Assembly (NCBI GenBank): GCA_003550305.1
Contig: QKYT01000136.1
Span: 82,225 to 92,434, forward strand
Reading direction: 5' to 3'
DNA length: 10,210 nt
DNA from: Glomus cerebriforme
Taxonomy: Eukaryota > Glomeromycota > Glomeromycetes > Glomerales > Glomeraceae
The notes under the pieces are model-generated. The model was given only the letters and a program-made list of their open reading frames with translations, had not been told where the DNA came from and made no database searches. Position numbers and translations under genes: made by a program. This document shows, piece after piece, positions 1 to 8,502 of the stretch. Within the stretch, counting starts at the first letter, position 1. Each line of letters starts with the position of its first letter.

Positions 1-612
1 TTTATTCTTTCTTTTTGTGTACTTCTTTTTTTTCATCATTTCCTTTAGGATACTTTAGCTTGGTTGTCTAGTAATATAAATGATAAAAAAATAAAGTATT
101 TACTTTTACTATATTAACATGTATTATCATTTTTTATTGTGTTTAGCTTGATTAATTAAAATCCTATAAATAAATAAATAATTTCTATAAATAAAAATTT
201 ATTATCCAGACTTATTTTTTGAGGTTATTACAAATAAGACATGTAACAGGATGTTACAAATAAATTTATCCTTACAAAAATATGTTATTCATATGTTATT
301 AATATTACATTTATGCAAATATGTTGAATATATGAATGTTATCTATTAGTGATATGGCTAATATATTTATGAAAATTGGAGATTTCTATAAAGTAATTTA
401 TTAAAATTATCATAATAAGATAAAAAATATTTTATTATTTATAATTTTTAAATAATTTTTTAAATATTTAAAATACATTTAAAATTTTAGTAAAATATAT
501 CTCATATATAGTATAACATTAATTATAAATATTGATAATTATATCTTATTATTAACTATTTATTTTTATTTAATTATATATATTAATTATTTAATATAAT
601 AACTAAATATTA
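1..612. other. AT-rich gene-free DNA
   Basis: This stretch is dominated by A/T runs such as TTAATTAT and AAATATTTAAA, with stops in every frame. I see no open frame, RNA gene or splice-bounded exon. One stretch, 258-283, matches 8861-8886 at 24 of 26 bases. That second site lies just upstream of repeat copy B, so the homology between the two repeat copies may begin here, with about 300 bp of extra AT-rich sequence in copy A. This is inferred from one short match only. Confidence 0.6.
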
Positions 613-1412
613 ATATTGGGAGGGCACTCTTCCTGATGATCTTTACACCCATTTTTTCCAAGAAGTTTGGGAAAGAAAAGTTACACTTTTTGGCCAGTTT
701 GCTTTAAGAAAGCGGTCTTTTAGTCATAGAAAAAGTGTTGTTATGCTGCTAGAGTTAACTAAAAAGTTTTAGGAAATATGAATACTAGTCTCACAAATTA
801 AGTTTATGATAATTTCCAGTCACTGATATCTTTTTCAAAGTTGATACCAAAAAGATCACTTGGTATTCTCAGATTCTCTTATTTGCACAAGATGGAGAAG
901 AAGACTTGTAGCTGCTTCTGGTGAATCCAGAAGTTAGCCTAGCATGAAATTTCTTTGGAAGTAAAAACCTTTTTACAGAGTTGAAGTGTAGGCTTAGATA
1001 ATAAGAAAGTTCTTTCTGATGAACTGGATATAGGAGGAAGTAACCCAGCTGATTTGGTATTTAGTTGTCTTTTATTTTAATTTAGTTTTCATTTTCTGGT
1101 CACTTCTAGGTGCCTTTCTCTGAGTAGTTTCTGAGAAGACACAGCTTACTATTTTCTTCTTCATACTCGCTACTTTAAGTGGGGGAGTAGGGTATTCAAA
1201 ATTTGATCTGCAGCTGATCATTATTATGTGATTGGTTCCCATTATTATTACATTTCCTTTAGTTTAGTTTTACAGATGGTGATCCATTTTATATACCCTT
1301 AAGGTATTATTTTGATTGAATAGTTTATGGAAAATTTTCTGCTCATATTTTTCTTATTTTTGTATACTTACACTTAAGCTGTGGTAGTAGTGATATGCAT
1401 AGCTTAGATCAT
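613..1412. repeat. Unclassified dispersed repeat, copy A
   Basis: This segment aligns by eye, in the same orientation, with 8900-9682. Shared landmarks in order are GGGCA near the start, GAAAAGTTA, TTAACTAAAAA, CAGAGTTGAA, CTGGATATAG followed by AATCCAGCTG-like sequence, ATAGTTTCT-like sequence, CTACTTTAAGT and TGCTCATA. Similarity is roughly two thirds by eye with several indels. Copy A keeps more G and C than copy B. I find no open frame, no LTR-type TG...CA ends and no clear terminal inverted repeats, so the repeat class is unknown. It could be a non-autonomous element or an old fragment of a longer family. Confidence 0.65.
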
Positions 1413-2238
1413 TTTCTGTCCATAAATTCTTCTTTTATCCTTTCTGCTTTTAATACCTGATCATCATGAGCAATTTTGGATTTCTGAAGAAGTCTGACAT
1501 ATATCTGTAACCAAATTTAAGAAGCTATTTCAACCTGTACATAACTTCAATAATTTGATAGATTTGGTTTTACTGGAAGACTTTGTTATTAGTCTCCTGA
1601 TTCTGAAAGTTGATACTAACAGCCGATTTTTATAATCTTACTTGATGTTTCGTGCTAATTTGAAACCCCATCTGTACTTGAGAAAAGATTCATGTAAACT
1701 GATGAGGAGACAATACCAATACAACCAACTTGTTAGAACCAACATGAAGTTGTTAAAGATCTTGTCTTTGGATTATTGGAAAACTTATTGTTAGCTCTCT
1801 CTTCTGAAATTTGGTACTAGCAGCCAAATTTTATAACCTCATTTGATATATTGTGCTAGTTTAAAAATTCACAGTTATTTAGTCTTTTAAGAGAAGATAC
1901 ATATGAACTGATTTAAGGGCCATTACTAATAATTCAAAACTATGGTTGGAGATAAGATCATTATTTTGTTTTTGAATGATAGAAGATTAGGAGAAGGTGA
2001 AGAGGCCCAGTGTAAGCTCTTTGATGGATAGGCATAGGAATAATATAGTATTGGGTAAAGAAGGTATTAGTGAAATAGAAAAAATAGCATTAAAAAAAGT
2101 ATATAATAATTCATTAACAAGAGTAGTAGTATTTACTGTGAAGCTAAGGTAAGCCTTATTATAATTAACATATGACTCCATTCTTCATGGGTAGAACAAG
2201 ACCTCTCAGACTGGATATATATAAGATTGTATTATACC
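1413..2238. other. Gene-free stretch containing a ~200-bp duplication
   Basis: This region continues from repeat copy A up to the left end of the transposon and has no counterpart in copy B. It holds a diverged direct duplication at 1561-1960, listed separately. The remaining sequence has stops in all frames. A minus-strand frame of 64 codons at 1987-2181 shows no recognisable motif or codon bias and is taken as chance. Confidence 0.5.
1561..1960. repeat. Diverged tandem duplication, period about 202 bp
   Basis: The unit starting at 1561 (GATTTGGTTTTACTGGAAGA) is repeated from about 1763 (GTCTTTGGATTATTGGAAAA). Downstream matches stay in register: TTCTGAAAGTTGATACTAAC against TTCTGAAATTTGGTACTAGC, then CAGCC followed by TTTTATAA, TTGATGTTTCGTGCTAATTT against TTGATATATTGTGCTAGTTT, and AAGATTCATGTAAACTGAT against AAGATACATATGAACTGAT. 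Similarity fades after about 1735 and 1960. Its role is unknown. Confidence 0.7.
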
Positions 2239-2240
2239 AT

Positions 2241-2283
2241 CAGCAAATTTTTTAGTTTGCAGATCTGTACAGGTCTGCAATAT
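2241..2283 (+). repeat. Left terminal inverted repeat of the transposon
   Basis: It starts CAGCAAATTTTTTAGTTTGC and matches the reverse complement of 8137-8179 at 36 of 43 positions, with shared blocks CAAATTTTTT, CAGATCTG and GTCTGCAATAT. Four of the seven mismatches fall in a six-base stretch in the middle. A minus-strand open frame of 62 codons (2206-2394) spans this repeat and is not regarded as a gene. Confidence 0.88.
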
Positions 2284-2620
2284 CATTATATTTGCATAGT
2301 TCTTTAATAAAAATTGCCACCAATCTGTAATATGCAGATTATTGCCAACTTTTAATAGAGTTCTGCGAACATCTGTAAAATGCAAAATTGTCATTATTTT
2401 TCACAAACAAATCTGCAACAATTTGCNAAGTGAAAAAAAAAGTTTATTTTGTTTAAACTTCTTGGGTTTTCAATTTTTTTTAAATAAAAACTTTGGGGGT
2501 TTGATTTTTTAACTTTAATTTTTTAACTTAGTTTTTTTTAATTCTTATTGTGTACAGAACTGAAGTTTTATTAACCTTTGGTTAATTTTACCAAATTTTC
2601 TTGCCTTTTTTTCAAATTTA
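2284..2620. other. Left subterminal region and transposase 3' untranslated sequence
   Basis: Between the left terminal repeat and the transposase stop lies AT-rich sequence with several short motifs of the type TCTGCA or ATCTGTA in both orientations: an imperfect palindrome AATCTGTAATATGCAGATT at 2322-2340, TTCTGCGAACATCTGTAAAA near 2361-2380, and AATCTGCAACAATTTGC near 2410-2426. Related motifs lie inside the right end (TTCTGCACAGATTTTT near 8039 and AATCTGCGTAGAAAT near 8067). Repeated subterminal motifs are typical transposase-binding sites in CACTA-like elements; binding here is inference. An AATAAA on the minus strand (2443-2448) could be the transposase polyadenylation signal. Base 2427 is an undetermined N. 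Confidence 0.5.
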
Positions 2621-2856
2621 TTAAAAAATATATTTATTTAATAAGAAACAGTTTTTTTTATCAAATCTTGGTACAATATGAACTTCTTAGTTAATAAAAT
2701 CAATCAGAATTGTGTTGTATTCTTCAGTGTAATACAAATGTGAACAGCCATAAACTTCAGATTCTAATTGTTTAATGTCATACGTGTGAGTTTGTATGGC
2801 TTTTTGGATGGTCCCCAAAAGAATTTAAACAGCAACAATATCTTTAAAAATAGATT

Positions 2857-2912
2857 CTGTTAAAGAAACTAAAGAAAAAAAATATAACTTGATATTCTTA
2901 ATATTCACTTAC
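2857..2912 (-). other. Likely intron near the transposase 3' end
   Basis: A consensus donor GTAAGTG follows the conserved WYGK segment on the minus strand (GT at 2912-2911). Candidate acceptors are TTTCTTTAG ending at 2869 and TTTAACAG ending at 2857. The reading frame resumes downstream as FFWGPSKKPYKL, then shifts frame near 2785 to DIKQLESEVYGCSH. The donor is convincing; the acceptor choice is uncertain. Confidence 0.5.
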
Positions 2913-4141
2913 CTTTCCATACCAAGCACCTTCATCTGAGCCGTATTGAATTTCTTGATCCTTCGCAAAAGTTACTGCCACATTACTGAACCATTCTTTA
3001 CTCTGGAATTCTCCAGAAGTTCTTAAAATCTTTCCATTTTCTAAATGAACTTATTCATAAATTTTAATGTAAAAATCACTACTTTCCGAATCCTGTAAAG
3101 ATGTATCTAAAAAGATATCAAGAGCTGAAATTGTTTGAATAAACCTTCGATGATATTAGCATGTGATGAATTTTTCAATTTTTTAAGAAATTTTATTTTT
3201 TGGTCAATTTCATTCAGGCGTAACTCTAACAGAAACTTTTTGAATCTTTCGATTTTATTTTAAGCGACTTTATTAGTCTTTAAAGCCATTTCATTGTGTT
3301 TTGCCTACAGAAAGTTAGTGTTAGACTTGTATTCAATTATTTAGAAAAGAAATATTTTGATTTATTTATGTTTTAACTAACAGCATTTATCAGTTGCTGC
3401 ATTACATCTTTCCTATTTGATAATCAGTAAGGATTTTTGACATAAAATTTATAAAGAGTCTCATAAGTTTTGGTTGACAGTCCATTTAATACTCTATATT
3501 TACGAATTGCAGAAACTGCAACAGAACTTAAAATTAATCACAAAACTATAATTTGCAACTTTTAATAATGGCCTGAATGTCCAGTTACCTGCATAATAAT
3601 GCCAGCTATGTAGTTTAGGAAATTTGCATTCCGTTGATGATAATGGAGCAAAGATACTCTTAAAGTTAGTATACCAATTGATAATTGATTTCTATTAACA
3701 GAATTTGTTAATATTTTAGACTTTATCAATTTCAATGAAATGCAGTACTGACCTCAAATTCTTTTATCTCACTTTTCATATATAATTCTTTTCTGCTCAT
3801 AATATACATATTTTTGAACTTTGAATAGAGATCACAAAATTCTTTACAAGTTATTTCATTTCATTTGCTGACGAAAATATCATCTAGAACAAAAAGAACG
3901 ATTTTCATGATATTCTGATAATTTGATGCTGTAGCGACCTTTAATTAGCCTAATTTACTTGGTAATTTAAGGACAGAAAAGCGAGAAATCTGATGAAGAC
4001 GATTATTAAAAATCTTCTGTAGTTCTATTCTTTCAACGATCTTTAAGATTTCTTACGTAAATTCCAGTTAGTATTTAAAGAGCCTAAGATCGATATGGTG
4101 CAAACAGTCTGGGATACAAGCTTCGTAAATATTCAGTTTTC

Positions 4142-4212
4142 TATAAAATTTTTATTAGTTTAATTAATCTACTACAAATCTGCAATTATCTTTTTATATG
4201 ATATATTTATGA
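4142..4212 (-). other. Probable decayed intron in the transposase
   Basis: Between the conserved ENAFWKFS and NIYEACIPD blocks, which in relatives are nearly contiguous, lies about 70 bp with stops in frame. It ends in TTTTATAG on the minus strand, a good acceptor. At the expected donor the sequence reads TCATAAATA, one G-to-A step from TCGTAAATA. The best reading is an intron whose GT donor was lost. Boundaries are approximate. Confidence 0.45.
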
Positions 4213-5591
4213 GAATTTCCAGAAAGCATTTTCAATAGGGTGCACAGAAAAGTTCTTTTCTTGATTTTCTTGTATAACTTTCTGCATATTTTCGTGAGTT
4301 CTAAGAGACATATCCTTTGAAGCAATGTTCATATTGTTTAGGTCATTTTGTGGGACCATGCAGATATGGCAAGGCATTTTACAATGAGATGATTTATACG
4401 TTGCAGTTATTTCATTAGNTTCNAGTATATCTGAAAGAAAAAAANATATTTGCNNAGNAAAACANATATGTCNNCCTTTAACTCCAAAATATAGCGCATC
4501 AGGTTTTTCTAGCAAANGTCGAAGCATAATAGTGAAACATTTGTGNAATACTTCANGTTGTAAATTTCTAAATGTTTCACTTGTTTTTATTCCTGTATTC
4601 TGGACTTTCAGTAAGAATCCTAAAAGAACTTTTACTTCTAGTAAATTTTAAAACTTATTTGGAATGTTTCCAAGTGTTAGGAATACCAGATGACCAGATG
4701 TTTTTCTGAATCCATTAAAAGTTGTCATATTCAAATACAGAATAATGGACAACAAGTGATTTAAAGGTGAAAGAGTTACTTCAGTTTCTAACTACCAGTC
4801 GCATTTGAACAGTTTTCCAAATATCCTTTCATTATTTTCTTTTTTCAAAGTTCCTTTATGTACGAAATTGTTGCCAACTTCTGAATGCTATAAAAAGGCC
4901 TGAATTGTCCAAAAAATTGGGCGATAATGAAGTTTAAAATCAATTCCATTGTAAGTTGTGACAACCTTTTTTTTTAAAATTTATAGAAGGTGAATTTATT
5001 TGATTAAGATAATCTTTGCCACTTTTTGTAGATTTTGGTAATGGAGACTCCTTCAAGTTACAGTACGTATTGAAAAATTTAATTATACTATCAATTTTGT
5101 TGAAATATTGCCCTTTATTATTAACTCCATAAAATCATGATATGCATCGTTTGGCCATTCCGCTATATATTCTGATTTACTTTTCCCTTTGATGGTATCT
5201 AAAGCATCATCAAAAGATGCTCCTTAAAGATCTTCAGATTCAAATTCATTATTTTTAAAGGTTAAGTCTATTTCTATTGCTTCAATATTTTCTTCAATGA
5301 TCTTTTCACTCTCTGATTCAATTTGAATCACTTTCATGATTTTTATCTGTTATCATATCAACCTATGATGCAGATTTTTCTGCAGACATAGATGATATTG
5401 ATGTTGACATTGAAATTAGCAAACTCCATAAGTTTGTATTATGATTAGAACTTTGTATTGATTGCTACATTTGGAAAAGAGACGTTTTACCATAGTGCAT
5501 AGCATTAGCATGTCATGTTAATCCACTGAGGTTTGAAAAAACTCTATTACAAATTCTGCAATGAAATTTAGCTATTGTTAGTTTGAAATGC

Positions 5592-6116
5592 AATTGACTA
5601 ATAATATAGAATTTGTTTTTGCGATTTTTTATATTTTTAATTTAATTCGATAATGTATTTAATTTGATGATATTCTTAGATTTTAATTATTATCATCAGG
5701 TAATTGTTAATTTAATTCAATGATATTTTTAACTTTAATTATTATTTTCAGGTGATTGACTAATTTTAATTTGATAATTTTTAACTTAAATTGATAGCTT
5801 TTCTTAACTATTAAACATTTTCATCAGATGATTGATTAATTTAATTTGATAATTTCTTTAATTTAATTTGATGATTTTTAATTTAATTTGATAATTTTTT
5901 TAGCTTTTCAGTTAATTATATCAGTTTTGGACTTATGATTTAATAATCATTAACTGAATAACGTAATATTTTAACTTTTAAAAAAATATTTAAACCATGA
6001 AATTTTCTTTATTTTCTTTAAACATTTCTTTACTTATTTTCAAATATTAAATATTTTTCTTTAACCATTACATTACATTTTCTTTTTTTTTCTTTATTTA
6101 CTTCACTGATTTTATC
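5592..6116. promoter_or_regulatory. Divergent intergenic region with repeated motifs
   Basis: This 525-bp stretch separates the 5' ends of the two outward-reading element genes, so both promoters should lie here. It is extremely AT-rich and built from variants of TTTAATTTGATAATTTTTAA. A longer unit recurs three times with the core TCATCAGGTAATTG (5693-5706), TTTTCAGGTGATTG (5745-5758) and TCATCAGATGATTG (5821-5834), each followed by an AATTTAATTYGATRAT-like stretch. Pyrimidine-rich tracts lie just before the plus-strand ATG at 6117. No TATA box can be singled out in such a background. The promoter role is inferred from position. Confidence 0.5.
5681..5890. repeat. AT-rich tandem repeats in the divergent promoter
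   Basis: Three diverged units begin near 5681, 5734 and 5806. Each holds TTTAATTATT- or TTAAACATTT-type sequence, a CAGRTRATTG core and then TTAATTTAATTTGATAATTT-like sequence. The last part dissolves into short repeats of TTTAATTTGAT. They could be binding sites or simple-sequence slippage; the conserved non-AT core argues mildly for the former. Confidence 0.55.
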
Positions 6117-6331
6117 ATGCCTTTAGGTAAAAAACAAAAAACTGTGCTTGAACCTCAATCAGCTAAAATAGCGCAATTACGAAAAAGGGCCACTCAAAAT
6201 AAGTTTTTGCTAATATTATCCCGTAATAAGTAATCAAAAGATTTAATATAATAATGTATATATATGATATTTAATATTTTTATTTTTCTATATTCTAAGC
6301 AGAATCAACTGATGATGCAGAAAAGGATCAA

Positions 6332-6574
6332 GGAAATCTGTATAGAAAATCAGTCAAACCAATTCTTGGGGATGAGGATATTCTAAGAACTTCACATATA
6401 AAATTATCCAAACAAATACCTATAGACTTAGAAAATGATGCTCAGCATATTCCACATAGAAAATCATCTAACCAATTATCCATGAAAGTTGAAAATGTAG
6501 AAAAGGATTATCAGAATGTTTCACGTGAAAAATCAGTTGACCTAATACCTATGGACTTAGATAAAGCTGATGAT
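6332..6574 (+). repeat. Degenerate protein repeats within the accessory gene
   Basis: Four units of about 16 to 22 residues follow each other: GNLYRKSVKPILGDED, ILRTSHIKLSKQIPIDLEND, QHIPHRKSSNQLSMKVENVE and YQNVSREKSVDLIPMDLDKA. Each has a basic K/R-S/L pair, then a hydrophobic P/S-M/I-D/K-L/V stretch and acidic residues. The pattern suggests a repetitive, probably unstructured linker or a short-motif binding region. Function is unknown. Confidence 0.6.
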
Positions 6575-7492
6575 TTTTATACTGAAGTAGAATATAATTA
6601 ATGTAAATCTGTGGTTACTAATGTGTTGATTTCATCATGAGGACAAAGTAAAAACATGCCTAAGGCTTACTTTACTAAAGAAGAGTTCAATTATACAATG
6701 AAACTAATCAATGAAAAAATTGCCGCATTGTATAAACTGTGCAGATTCATAAGCGAATAACAACAAAACAATACCAAATCACTTAAAAGGCTTGTGGTAC
6801 TTGATGAATTTTCTGAAGGTTTTTGGAATGTAAGTTATTCAGTTAACACATTTAGTAGTTCTGTTATGATCTCTACTAAAGACATTTACATTATTTTATA
6901 ACGTGCATACAAAGAGGTAGTTAAGAAACTACTACCTACTATTTTATTCTCTTCACTTAGAGAATTTCGTGAAGAATTAGAAGCTTTTCTTTCTGAACAC
7001 GCTGAGCATTTTATAGAAAATATAGGCAGAAATAGCTAGATTTCAATGTTCAAAGAAAAGTTATTGCATAAAATAAGTTGAAATATTCTTTGAATATCTT
7101 CAAAAATCCTGACATATATTTGATTTATTTTGTATTTTTAGGTTAAATAAAAATATTACAGTAAATGAAACGACATCATAGTAAGCATCTGCCATGCAAT
7201 GTTTATTATTTTTGGTGAATGGTTAGAATACATCAATAACAATGCATCTGCTATTAGGATCGCCAATTGGAAGTCAAGCAAAAAAACTCAAGCCACTTAC
7301 ACAGAGATTTTTTCTAATGATAAATTGCTTATAGATATTGCGAATCTTGTTTTCAAAGAATATAAAGACAAGGATCTTCTAGCGATGCACTGTACTTATA
7401 TTCTAGCCATTTGTGATATTTTGTTGATCCCTAAAAGTTCTGGGATAAAATATAATAATAAATCAGTAGTAAAGCGTATAAATGTCCTTTTG

Positions 7493-7574
7493 GTAAGTAT
7501 ATTACAGTATTTCATATTTGTTTATATTTATATACATTTAAATTATATGATTTCAAAATTTATTTACTAAACAG
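7493..7574 (+). other. Intron in the accessory gene
   Basis: The coding frame ends ...RINVLL at a perfect GTAAGT donor (7493) and resumes in phase 0 after TTTACTAAACAG (7574) as NAYKNHTPVTQKIM. Read without splicing, the frame becomes a low-complexity Y/I/F-rich tail and stops at 7568-7570. The intron is 82 nt and retains both splice signals, in contrast to other introns of this element. Confidence 0.75.
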
Positions 7575-7850
7575 AACGCTTACAAAAATCATACTCCTGT
7601 CACGCAAAAAATTATGGAATAGATAGCCAAAGAAGAAGAAACCAAAGCCGTTGCTGCACATAACAGAAAATGAAATGAACCGTCATCACAAGCTAAAGGA
7701 AGCGAAGCAACAATGGATGACGATGATTATGACACTATGATAAGTTATTTGAAAATATCATTTATTAATAATACATTTACTGAACTTCAAATTGACAAAT
7801 ATCACATAATATTTTAGATCGCTAATTTGGATAGGAACTTTTTAAATTAA

Positions 7851-8136
7851 AAGAACTTAGAAAAGTTTTAATACCAAGTTTTAATACTGCTAAAAATATT
7901 TTATTATAAAATGTATCAAAATTTTCACAAAATAAAAAATATTTAGTTTTAAATACAATTTTATTAAAAGGATAATAATAAACAGAAATATAGTAAAAAT
8001 TTACAAATGAAGTTATTTTGAAGATTTGCTTTGTAAAATTCTGCACAGATTTTTAATACTTAAATAATCTGCGTAGAAATCATAAAATTTTTTTTCAAAG
8101 TTTGATGGTATGTCCAAAGAATTGTACAGGATTATT
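7851..8136. other. Right subterminal region of the transposon
   Basis: AT-rich non-coding sequence lies between the accessory gene and the right terminal repeat. It carries CTGCA/CTGCG motifs near 8040 and 8070 like those at the left end. A minus-strand open frame of 74 codons (7822-8046) is rich in F, Y, N and K, as expected from AT-rich DNA, and has no recognisable motif. It is not considered a gene. Confidence 0.5.
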
Positions 8137-8179
8137 ATATTGCAGACATACGCAGATCTGTAAACCAAAAAATTTGGTG
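8137..8179 (-). repeat. Right terminal inverted repeat of the transposon
   Basis: Read on the minus strand it starts CACCAAATTTTTTGGTTTAC and matches the left end at 36 of 43 bases. CAC as the first three bases fits CACTA-superfamily ends. AT follows immediately outside. Confidence 0.88.
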
Positions 8180-8290
8180 ATACAAGTGATTATGGAATTA
8201 TGAATTTTTTTATAATAATATTAAAGAGGTATTATGAAAGAAGTAGAGTAAGATGACACAAATAAATATAGTATGTCACGTAAAACAATT

Positions 8291-8380
8291 TTGAGTATTG
8301 TTTAAATTATTTACTATACTTACTTCAAATTTTAATTATATATATAGATGAGTATAGTAAATAATTTAAACAATACTCAA
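8291..8380. repeat. Perfect 30-bp-arm hairpin with 30-nt loop
   Basis: Arm 8291-8320 begins TTGAGTATTGTTTAAATTAT. It is the exact reverse complement of 8351-8380, 30 of 30 bases. The loop is 8321-8350. The perfection is notable beside the diverged repeats around it and implies recent origin, conversion between arms, or selection. Confidence 0.92.
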
Positions 8381-8502
8381 GATCAATAATTAAAATCCTC
8401 TTTATAAATAATATTCTTCTCATTAATAAAATTATCCATAATGATTGTTAAGTTTTGGTAAAAAGTATTTTAATGCGTGAGATTTTTTTCTTGTCGTGAT
8501 AA

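Larger units (their letters stand above)
2621..5591 (-). pseudogene. Plavaka-type transposase, degenerate
   Basis: The ancestral protein would be a DDE-type transposase cutting and joining the element ends in the nucleus. Reading from 5591 down, recognisable blocks in order are: an N-terminal C2H2 finger with spacing C-x2-C-x12-H-x4-H (5495-5565), whose residue before the first H is now a stop; an acidic linker; YRPIFWTIQAFL, WLETEV-like and LTLGNIPNKF segments (about 4640-4920); LLEKPDALYFGVK; ITATYKSSHCKMPCHICMVP (about 4340-4400); ENAFWKFS (about 4210); IYEACIPDCLHHIDL (about 4085-4135); SAIRKYRVLNGLSTKTYETL (about 3450-3510); a C-terminal EGAWYGK block ending at a GTAAGTG donor (2912); and VHIVPRF just before the TAA at 2621-2623. 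Order and motifs match my knowledge of fungal Plavaka transposases. It is clearly dead: many stops (for example 5513-5515, 4888-4890, 4792-4794, 4068-4070, 4053-4055, 3424-3426), a likely frameshift near 2785 and a cluster of N bases at 4419-4556. No ATG is found in frame near the 5' end, so the start is the limit of recognisable coding sequence. Confidence 0.85.
6117..7850 (+). pseudogene. Accessory gene of the transposon, function unknown, degenerate
   Basis: A multi-exon frame runs outward opposite to the transposase. It starts at ATG 6117 (MPLGKKQKTVLEPQSAKIAQ), a basic N terminus, then is interrupted by a probable intron ending in CTAAGCAG at 6302. The next exon (6303-6601) encodes an acidic, repeat-bearing segment. 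After a stop it continues as KNMPKAYFTKEEFNYTMKLI (about 6650-6710), then LREFREELEAFLSEHAEHFI (about 6955-7015), then from about 7169 a clean stretch with FGEWLEYINNNASAIRIANW and LLIDIANLVFKEYKDKDLLA. An intron follows at 7493-7574, then a lysine/glutamate-rich tail and an acidic DDDDYDT end. Stops at 6599, 6638, 6758, 7620 and 7671 fit CAA, CAG or CGA turned into stops or similar single changes. I recognise no catalytic domain. It is probably the second protein of this transposon family, perhaps a DNA-binding or regulatory partner, but that is inference from position. The end is either TAG at 7815-7817 or, with one more intron ending TTTTAG at 7817, TAA at 7848-7850. Confidence 0.6.
2241..8179 (-). 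mobile_element. Plavaka-type (CACTA-superfamily) DNA transposon, degenerate
   Basis: The element is delimited by imperfect terminal inverted repeats at 2241-2283 and 8137-8179, 36 of 43 positions matching without a gap. It encloses a broken transposase with hallmark segments of the fungal Plavaka family and a divergently transcribed second gene. The outermost bases read CAG on the left and CAC on the right, read inward, which fits the CAC-type ends of this superfamily. Both sides are flanked by AT (2239-2240 and 8180-8181). That could be a 2-bp target duplication or two more bases of inverted repeat; a 3-bp duplication is not supported (CAT against ATA). Length is about 5.94 kb. Strand is given for the transposase. 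The element cannot supply its own transposase, although its ends might still be recognised by an active relative. Confidence 0.85.

Noticed and set aside
600..1000. tRNA-derived SINE head in repeat copy A
   Set aside because: I could not find convincing A-box and B-box sequences at tRNA spacing, nor a cloverleaf.
1987..2181. Minus-strand open frame of 64 codons
   Set aside because: Low-complexity F/L/T/N composition, no motif, no splice context; expected by chance.
2206..2394. Minus-strand open frame of 62 codons
   Set aside because: It runs across the transposon's left terminal repeat and subterminal motifs into the flank, so it cannot be a gene of either.
5681..5890. CRISPR array
   Set aside because: Units are diverged, contiguous and AT-rich with no unique spacers, in a eukaryotic context.
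7822..8046. Minus-strand open frame of 74 codons
   Set aside because: F/Y/N/K-rich product typical of AT-rich non-coding DNA, and it overlaps the 3' end of the accessory gene on the other strand.
2236..8183. A 3-bp target-site duplication around the transposon
   Set aside because: The flanking triplets read CAT and ATA; only the palindromic AT is shared, which cannot be told apart from extra inverted-repeat bases.
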